Shown here one piece after another: positions 7,857 through 12,742 of a DNA stretch of 12,742 nucleotides (within the stretch, counting starts at the first letter, position 1; each line of letters opens with the position of its first letter). The translations under genes were made by a program, and so were the position numbers. Source of the stretch: Flavobacterium sp. (lineage in GTDB: Bacteria; Bacteroidota; Bacteroidia; Flavobacteriales; Flavobacteriaceae). The notes beneath the pieces are model-generated. The model was not told where the DNA came from and did no database searches. It worked only from the letters and a program-made list of their open reading frames with translations. The stretch covers positions 1-12,742 of the forward strand of contig JAIXTU010000106.1 in the NCBI GenBank assembly GCA_027483785.1. Direction: 5' to 3'.

Positions 7857-9006
7857 TTTGTACTTCTTTCCAATAATTAAAATTGTCTGTCAGATGCTTT
7901 AACAATAAAGCTACTGTTTGTTTTTCAGGTTCCGTTGGTTCTGCGACTACCTCATTTGATAAGGTAGAATGACTTGTAAACTGAATTACACGGTTGTAAT
8001 ATGTTTGCTTATCATCGGGTAATAATTCTGACCATCTTGGATAACCTAAGAAATTTGCAGTCTTCTCGTACAGATTTCTGAGAAGTGTAAAGTGATACTT
8101 CTGAACTGCATTATTGTCTATGGCTTCCTGAATAGTTTGTTTCAGAAAAAGGTGATATGAAAAACTTTTATTTGAGTCGCCTTTCTTTTCTAGTAGCTCA
8201 AAAGTACCGTCATTGAGTTTATTGAGAATATAACCTGACTTTAGCCCTAATTCATTGTAGAGTACATTATAAAAAAGTGAGCTATGCGTGGAAACGATAA
8301 ATTTTAATCCTGTTGATTTCTTAATGATTAAAGCCAAGTTAACTGCCAGCTCAATCAAATGATTGTCGTCTAATGAACTTACTGGGTCGTCAATAAAAAC
8401 ATATTTTAAATTATTAAACTTGTCTGTTGAACGATTCTCTGGTTCGGATATATTTAATTGCTCAACAACCTGTTCGAGCAAACTATAAAACACACACCAA
8501 ATCAGGTTGCTTTCCTCTGCTTTTGAAATTTTTATATTCGGTATGCTTTCCTGATTACCGCCTTCGATTGAGAATGTAATTTCAGAGTAAGCCTTTACAG
8601 TAATGTCTCTATCGTTCTTATCATTGGTTGTATATTCCTCATTAAAGCGTGGCGTAACTTTATCATTTGTGAAGTGCTGAAAATTTGAAATGATGTTTCC
8701 GTCAAGTCCTTGGTCTTTTAAGAACTCAAGAACCATATTTGTAAATCCGTTAGGGCGAATAAGTAGTTTTCTATTTACATCGGCGTCCAAATCATTGTCC
8801 CAATAAAAAAGGTCTTCTGTAAATGCGTTGTAATAGAGGACTTTTATTCCTGTTTCATCTTCATCTTCTGTATCTTTTGGAGCAACCAACAGCCTGAACT
8901 CTCGTGACAACCTTGTTTTACCAACGCCATTAAAAGCATAGATTAACTGAGCTTTATCAGCAGCATCTCTAAGTGTTTCAGAAATTTGTATTAACGTCTG
9001 TCCCAT
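7843..9006 (-). CDS. PrrC-like ATPase, candidate anticodon nuclease (387 aa)
   Basis: PrrC of E. coli is a latent tRNA nuclease held by a type IC restriction enzyme and freed when phage blocks restriction. This protein lies between hsdS and hsdR, as prrC does, and is close in length (387 against 396). It has an ABC-type core: Walker A NGVGKT (26-31), a degenerate signature ISKAEES (160-166), Walker B with IDDPVSSLD (205-213) and an H-loop at STH (239-241). IDDPVSSLD is typical of the PrrC/RloC ATPase group. The C-terminal part holds R310, E314 and H346, with the same spacing as the PrrC triad R320, E324, H356 recalled from the literature. The first Walker A glycine is replaced (A24), as is common for this subgroup. 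It starts 1 base after the hsdS stop and overlaps hsdR by 14 bp. Activity on tRNA is inferred. It could instead be an ATPase of unknown role that often accompanies type I loci. Confidence 0.7.
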   Translation of the reverse strand: MGQTLIQISETLRDAADKAQLIYAFNGVGKTRLSREFRLLVAPKDTEDEDETGIKVLYYNAFTEDLFYWDNDLDADVNRKLLIRPNGFTNMVLEFLKDQGLDGNIISNFQHFTNDKVTPRFNEEYTTNDKNDRDITVKAYSEITFSIEGGNQESIPNIKISKAEESNLIWCVFYSLLEQVVEQLNISEPENRSTDKFNNLKYVFIDDPVSSLDDNHLIELAVNLALIIKKSTGLKFIVSTHSSLFYNVLYNELGLKSGYILNKLNDGTFELLEKKGDSNKSFSYHLFLKQTIQEAIDNNAVQKYHFTLLRNLYEKTANFLGYPRWSELLPDDKQTYYNRVIQFTSHSTLSNEVVAEPTEPEKQTVALLLKHLTDNFNYWKEVQNDNI

Positions 9007-9007
9007 T

Positions 9008-10249
9008 TTATGCTTCTATATTATTCTTTGGAAAGGTTAGTAATAAATCACGGTAATACTCATACTGCTTTTTCCGCAACTCAATTTCTTTTGGCAAACC
9101 TTCGCTGATTGAAGTAGTAAGTATATCGAATTTGTCAAGGATGGTAACAATGCGTTCTTGCTCTTCTGATGTAGGAACAGGAATTAAAACCTTTTCTAAA
9201 CCTCTTGCATTAATGGCAGATATTTTACCTGATGAAATATGCTTTTTAATTTGGTCGTGAAATTGTTTGGTACGGGTAAAGTATGCTACATACTTTGGGT
9301 TCAAGGGGCTTCTGAATGAAAAACAAGCATCGTGAATTACAATGCCTTCGTCTCCTAACCAAGCTGTTCCCAAACCAATATCTTCAATGGTTTCACCAGC
9401 AGCTACTATTACAACATCACCATTTTCAGCAACTCGTAGGTTTTTCCTTTCTACCAATTCTTTGCTCAGAAATGATTTACTTTCTTTTGCCCATGTTCCA
9501 TAATATGTGTACATCTCGCCATAATGTATGCAAGGCACACCTTCGGAAATCATATCATCTTTTACAAATCGTTTACCTCTTTGGAATTCACCAATTATTC
9601 CTAATGGCTCTCTCTTTACTTCTTCTTCATTGAAATCAAAAAACTGTTCTCTGTAAAAGATATACTGTTCTTTACGAGCTGTAAGCTCCGCTGTAAGCTC
9701 CGCTGTAAGCTCCGCTGTAAGCTTCGTAAATTTGTCAAGAATACGAACAATTTTTTCTTGAATTTCGAAGGGAAGGATTGGGACTTGCAAAGACTTGATG
9801 ATATCAGCATTTAAATTGCTAACCGAACCGCTATTCATTTTGCTTTGCCAATACTTTTGAACTAGGTCAGATGCAAGATAATGGTATAAAAAGTCAGAGT
9901 TTAGCTTGCTTTCAAAATCGCTTATAGAAGCCCATCCATCATGGATAGCTCCATCCATTTCCAAAATATAAGGCCGACCAAAACTCATTGAATTAGAAAC
10001 AATAAAGTCTCCCTTTTTTAGTATCCTTGATTTCTTTGCACCTTCATTTGTAATTTTTTGTTTTGTATTTCGTACATACTTTGAATTAGGTATGGTATCA
10101 CCAATTTTTATCCATGGTATTCCATTTTCATCATCGGTAATAAATTTTTCAATTGGTCGAGGTGAAGCCCCTCGCTGAATTTTAGCTACCTCCCCAAAAG
10201 TCTTCCATTCAACTTCTTGGTCTTGTAATAATTTCGACAAATAACTCAT
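9008..10249 (-). CDS. hsdS: Type IC specificity subunit S (HsdS) with three TAEL repeats
   Basis: HsdS reads the split DNA target for both methylation and restriction. The 413 residues hold two target-recognition domains. The first starts with EWKTFGEVAKIQRG (about 14-26) and ends near VPILPF. The second starts with REPLGIIGEFQRG (about 213-225) and ends near IPVPTSEEQ. Two similar helical spacers follow them: EKIVRILDKF to RKEQYIFYR, and ERIVTILDKF to RKKQYEYYR. The first spacer carries TAEL three times (178-189), as in the long-spacer forms of EcoR124I. The DNA target cannot be read from sequence. The start ATG overlaps the hsdM stop (ATGA), and the downstream PrrC-like gene begins 1 base after the stop. 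No truncation is seen. Confidence 0.95.
   Translation of the reverse strand: MSYLSKLLQDQEVEWKTFGEVAKIQRGASPRPIEKFITDDENGIPWIKIGDTIPNSKYVRNTKQKITNEGAKKSRILKKGDFIVSNSMSFGRPYILEMDGAIHDGWASISDFESKLNSDFLYHYLASDLVQKYWQSKMNSGSVSNLNADIIKSLQVPILPFEIQEKIVRILDKFTKLTAELTAELTAELTARKEQYIFYREQFFDFNEEEVKREPLGIIGEFQRGKRFVKDDMISEGVPCIHYGEMYTYYGTWAKESKSFLSKELVERKNLRVAENGDVVIVAAGETIEDIGLGTAWLGDEGIVIHDACFSFRSPLNPKYVAYFTRTKQFHDQIKKHISSGKISAINARGLEKVLIPVPTSEEQERIVTILDKFDILTTSISEGLPKEIELRKKQYEYYRDLLLTFPKNNIEA
9678..9725 (-). repeat. Four 12-bp tandem units in hsdS (TAEL spacer)
   Basis: On the plus strand GCTGTAAGCTCC occurs at 9678-9689, 9690-9701 and 9702-9713, followed by GCTGTAAGCTTC at 9714-9725. They encode the LTAE units of the first helical spacer of HsdS. 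Because 12 bases is a multiple of 3, gain or loss of a unit keeps the frame and changes only spacer length. In EcoR124I-type enzymes two against three TAEL units shift the target gap from 6 to 7 bases. Confidence 0.93.
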
Positions 10250-11793
10250 GCTTCAATTTCTTTAATGATAAATTCAATTTCAGCACGAAGCTTATCTATT
10301 CTCACCACTGTTTTTGAAACCTCATTATTCAGATCCATTATATCAAACTTCTCCCGAGTATCTTTCGCTTCGACATAGGAACTCACCGAAAGGTTATAAT
10401 CATTTTCGGCAATTTTGAAATTGTCGATAGACTTAGCTATATACTCCACATCAGCTTTACTATCGAATATTGCCATAATCCTTTCTATGTGTTTATCAGT
10501 TAGCACATTGTTGTTGGTTACTTTCTTAAAAAATTCTTCACCACTTGCATCAATAAATTGAGTTTTATTTTCTGTTTTATGCTTGGACAAAACAAGGATT
10601 GTCACGGCAATTGGAGTTCCGTAAAATAAGTTTGGTGCCAATGAGATAATAGTTTCTACAAAGTTGTTTTCCACCAAGTACTTTCTAATTTTCTGCTCCG
10701 CACCGCCACGGTAAAAAATGCCAGGGAAGCAAACAATGGCTGCTCTGCCTTTACTTGATAGATAACTTAGTGCATGAAGTACAAATGCAAAATCTGCTTT
10801 TGACTTAGGCGCCAGTACACCAGCAGGTGCAAAACGATCATCAATAATTAACGTGGGGTCATCGTCTCCTATCCACTTTATCGAGTATGGCGGATTAGAA
10901 ACGATTGCATCAAATGGTTTTTCATCGCCAAAGTGCGGGTCTGTTAAAGTGTTGCCCAAGACAATGTTAAACTTGTCGTAGTTTATATTGTGCAAAAACA
11001 TATTCATACGAGCAAGGTTATAAGTTGTGTGGTTCACTTCCTGCCCATAAAAGCCTTCTTCGATAATATGATTTTCGAAATGCTTTTTAGCTTGTAATAA
11101 CAAAGACCCAGAACCTGCTGCAGGATCATAAATTTTGTTAACTTTTTCTTGCTTATGCATTGCTAACTGTGCAATCAATTTTGATACATGCTGTGGTGTA
11201 AAAAATTCTCCGCCAGACTTACCAGCGTTAGCAGCATAGTTATTTATGAGATATTCGTAGGCATCTCCAAAAAGATCAATTTGACTTTCTTCAAAATTAC
11301 CGAAATTGAGTTCTTCCACTCCCTTTAAAACTGCCGCCAGACGCGAATTTTTACCCTCTACTGTATTTCCCAATCTTGTACTTGTAGTATCAAAATCGGC
11401 AAATAATCCTTTAATGTCTTGTTCAGAAGGATAGCCGTTCGCAGAACTTTCAATGGCATCAAAAATCGCTTTTAAGTCTGTGTTTAAATTCGGGTTTGTA
11501 TTCGCTGTTTTAGCTACATTCACAAAAAGTTGACTTGGATAAATGAAGTAACCTTTTGTTTTTATCGCATCGTCTTTTATTTCGGGTGTGATTACGTCAT
11601 CAGAAAGTTTTGAATAGTCAATGCTTTCATCGCCACCTTCAATGTAATTGGTGAAGTTTTCACTAATGAATCGATAGAACAGCGTTCCTAATACGAACTG
11701 TTTAAAGTCCCAGCCATCTACAGAGCCTCGAACTTCATTTGCTATTTTCCAAATCTTGTTCCTTAATTCCTGTTGCTGTGAAGTACTTGTCAT
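10246..11793 (-). CDS. hsdM: Type IC DNA adenine methyltransferase subunit M (HsdM)
   Basis: HsdM transfers a methyl group from S-adenosylmethionine to adenine in the target chosen by HsdS, and is a part of the restriction complex. An N-terminal helical domain (LRNKIWKIANEVRGS, then FVLGTLFYRFISENF) is followed by GGEFFTP (194-200), the S-adenosylmethionine motif DPAAGSG (223-229) and the catalytic NPPY motif (300-303) in FDAIVSNPPYS. The length of 515 fits type IC HsdM (about 520). The C-terminal region from about residue 440 is charged and helical and would contact HsdS. The ATG shares ATGA with the stop of a broken XRE gene upstream, which shows the promoter of the operon must lie further right, beyond 11984. 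No internal damage is seen. Confidence 0.97.
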   Translation of the reverse strand: MTSTSQQQELRNKIWKIANEVRGSVDGWDFKQFVLGTLFYRFISENFTNYIEGGDESIDYSKLSDDVITPEIKDDAIKTKGYFIYPSQLFVNVAKTANTNPNLNTDLKAIFDAIESSANGYPSEQDIKGLFADFDTTSTRLGNTVEGKNSRLAAVLKGVEELNFGNFEESQIDLFGDAYEYLINNYAANAGKSGGEFFTPQHVSKLIAQLAMHKQEKVNKIYDPAAGSGSLLLQAKKHFENHIIEEGFYGQEVNHTTYNLARMNMFLHNINYDKFNIVLGNTLTDPHFGDEKPFDAIVSNPPYSIKWIGDDDPTLIIDDRFAPAGVLAPKSKADFAFVLHALSYLSSKGRAAIVCFPGIFYRGGAEQKIRKYLVENNFVETIISLAPNLFYGTPIAVTILVLSKHKTENKTQFIDASGEEFFKKVTNNNVLTDKHIERIMAIFDSKADVEYIAKSIDNFKIAENDYNLSVSSYVEAKDTREKFDIMDLNNEVSKTVVRIDKLRAEIEFIIKEIEA

Positions 11794-11984
11794 TTTTTCT
11801 CTTTTATTAACTCTTGTGGTTTAACACCTAATATTCTAGCAATTTCAAAAAGCACTTCAAGTTTTGGCTTTTGTCGATTTTGAACATGACCATTTACCAC
11901 GATTCTACAACTTTTACTTCGCTAGTATGCCAGCCAAATTTGTTTGTATCCTTTTTCTTCTAACACTTTCTATATCCTATTCAT
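11790..11984 (-). pseudogene. Broken XRE-type regulator at the head of the restriction operon
   Basis: On the minus strand from ATG at 11984 the frame reads MNRI-stop-KVLEEKGYKQIWLAY-stop-RSKSCRIVVNGHVQNRQK, then PKLEVLFEIARILGVKPQEL and IKEKK. Apart from the two TAG codons (codons 5 and 21) this is a typical small XRE helix-turn-helix protein: KxxWLA, VNGxVQNRQ and LEVLFEIARILGV are strong landmarks. The stretch after the second TAG is also degenerate and appears to carry one extra codon compared with the usual family form. The final TGA overlaps the hsdM ATG as ATGA. Such regulators commonly head type I operons in this phylum. The gene is most simply dead; re-initiation at GTG codon 29 would give only part of the domain. 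Confidence 0.75.
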
Positions 11985-12285
11985 GTTATTTTGAAAAGTG
12001 TCCTCAAAAATAGCTTACAAAATATATCTATCGTACTTTTCAACATATAAACTGCTTGAATTTTTACTGGTCTTTTTTTTGATGCTGCTGCAAAATTGTC
12101 AAATACTAATATAAATCTACTTTTCATAGCTATCTAAACTAAATAAACAACGCTTGAAAGTTGCTGCTAAAAAACGAAAATGTATACCAAAATAGAGCTC
12201 GTTATCAATTTAATAGCGAAGCTTTTTACTAGTATTTGCTTATGCAAATCATAAACTCATTTCTCCTAATCGTTAAAACGGATTT

Positions 12286-12349
12286 ACACTTTTCCCACCA
12301 AACGTTAGTACTCATTTTAGCAACTTTCTACCTCAACGGTAAACAAAAA
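12286..12349 (+). repeat. Dispersed repeat, copy B (HFSHQTLV element)
   Basis: This is the same element as at 3071-3137, 3 bases shorter, in the same orientation. The plus frame is open on both sides and reads LHFSHQTLVLILATFYLNG then KQKASQSQSDVMERLLG, so this copy is the less damaged one if the element is coding. It lies about 300 bases upstream of the broken XRE gene. Confidence 0.65.
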
Positions 12350-12408
12350 GCAAGCCAGAGCCAGAGCGATGTTATGGAACGATTACTAGGCAGAGCACAG
12401 ATTACTCC

Positions 12409-12451
12409 AAAGGCTCCAGAAGAACAGACAAAGGAAGTCTCCGCGATATGG
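12409..12451 (+). repeat. Dispersed repeat, copy 3 of 3 (diverged)
   Basis: CCAAAGGCTCCAG, then GAACAGACAAAGGAAGTC and CCGCGATATGG, resemble copy 1 (CCGAGGCTTTAGG, GAACAGACGAAGTAAATC) and copy 2. Extra bases near GGAAGTC make it the most diverged copy. It follows copy B of the other repeat by about 60 bases, so the two repeat families are joined here but separate elsewhere in the window. Confidence 0.5.
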
Positions 12452-12526
12452 TTTTTAAAATTAGGTTGAGAAATTGCGAATTGAGATAAAGCTGTGCAAC
12501 AGGAACGTTGGTTAGCGGTGGTTTTT

Positions 12527-12685
12527 TTATTGTTTCCAGAAAAAATCTTTAATAAAAAAGACAGTATCAATGAAGTAGAGCAAACCATCTTTAGTAAGAA
12601 CATTTTCATCATGTAGATCTTCGATAATAATGCCGATAGTATCATTTAACGTGAGTTCGATATAAAAATCAAAGTTAGAAATCAT
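12527..12685 (-). pseudogene. Remnant of a kinase-fold protein (52 codons)
   Basis: On the minus strand from ATG at 12685 the frame reads MISNFDFYIELTLNDTIGII, then IEDLHDENVLTKDGLLYFID and TVFFIKDFFWKQ before TAA. DLHDENVL (23-30) followed by YFID (37-40) resembles the catalytic loop and metal-binding aspartate of kinase-fold families such as aminoglycoside phosphotransferases and the polyvalent-protein kinase domain of mobile elements. A TAA stands in frame right before the ATG, and the piece lacks any N-lobe, so it is probably the 3' end of a decayed gene whose upstream part is lost or frame-shifted beyond the window edge. A genuine 52-residue protein is possible but less likely. Confidence 0.45.
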
Positions 12686-12742
12686 TTAAATAGTTGATTA
12701 CAAGGCGTATTTTCTTTGGGATACCGAGGTATCTCAAAAAAA

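Larger units (their letters stand above)
11985..12526. other. Gene-free stretch with repeats right of the restriction operon
   Basis: The left part (11985-12240) is very AT-rich and must contain the promoter of the restriction operon, but no convincing promoter motif could be placed. The right part holds repeat copies at 12286-12349 and 12409-12451. A plus-strand frame 12236-12469 is open for 77 codons and includes HFSHQTLV and YLNGKQK, but its right part falls into the other repeat, so I do not call it a gene. CAACAGGAACGTTGG near 12497 resembles the AACGTTGG words often seen at Bacteroidota intergenic boundaries. Confidence 0.5.

Noticed and set aside
9316..9633. A 105-codon plus-strand frame inside hsdS
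   Set aside because: It lies wholly opposite a well-supported specificity gene, shows no recognisable family, and its sequence is what the antisense of hsdS would give.
3071..12349. The HFSHQTLV repeats as att sites of an integrated element
   Set aside because: No integrase or tRNA gene is present in the window and the copies are imperfect with an internal gap, so an insertion footprint is not supported.
12236..12469. A 77-codon plus-strand frame containing HFSHQTLV
   Set aside because: Both halves lie in dispersed repeats and the other copy of the first repeat has no start codon. Not enough to call a gene.
12720..12733. GATACC-GA-GGTATC palindrome at the right edge as a terminator
   Set aside because: No T run follows it on either strand within the window, and the sequence ends too soon to judge its context.

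Overview
The window looks like a piece of a Bacteroidota chromosome, most likely from the Flavobacteriia side. The evidence is a structured intergenic repeat of the flavobacterial type (983-1104), a conserved small protein family I know only from Bacteroidota (4016-4507), AT-rich leaders with few Shine-Dalgarno sites, and a symporter with the conserved GLDQD-MQKN segment. No ribosomal RNA or tRNA gene was seen. Base composition is patchy. The symporter, the helix-turn-helix gene and the 4016-4507 gene are relatively GC-rich. The 1303-2818 pair and the 4749-11984 cluster are clearly AT-rich, which suggests acquired modules in an older backbone.

Layout from left to right: the C-terminal part of a sodium:solute symporter (1-966, + strand); a gene-free stretch with a structured repeat and a terminator; a two-gene minus-strand unit made of a large proteasome-like Ntn-hydrolase candidate (1526-2818) followed 4 bases later by a 72-residue protein (1303-1521); a gene-free stretch with a dispersed repeat; a helix-turn-helix/coiled-coil regulator (3202-3570, minus); an odd low-complexity stretch rich in GTNNAC words (about 3640-3900); and a conserved Bacteroidota protein of unknown function with its own terminator (4016-4507, minus).

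The right half is one minus-strand operon. It runs: a broken XRE-type regulator (11790-11984), hsdM, hsdS, a PrrC-like ATPase/anticodon-nuclease candidate, then hsdR. The genes overlap or abut, by 4 bp, 4 bp, 1 nt apart and 14 bp in that order. This is a type IC (EcoR124I-like) restriction-modification system. HsdR keeps the EcoR124I nuclease and ATPase residue spacing at a constant +3 offset, and HsdS carries three TAEL repeats between its two recognition domains. The 387-residue protein between hsdS and hsdR sits where PrrC sits in the E. coli prr locus. It has an ABC-type ATPase core and an Arg-x3-Glu-x31-His triad (R310, E314, H346) exactly 10 residues offset from the triad recalled for PrrC. 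The inferred logic is restriction backed by a suicide tRNA nuclease that is released when restriction is blocked.

The far right edge holds repeats and a short remnant of a kinase-fold protein (12527-12685). Three copies of one dispersed repeat, in the same orientation, lie at about 1203, 4631 and 12409. They bracket the two AT-rich modules. The best candidates for something undescribed are the Ntn-hydrolase pair and the PrrC-like restriction island with its broken controller.
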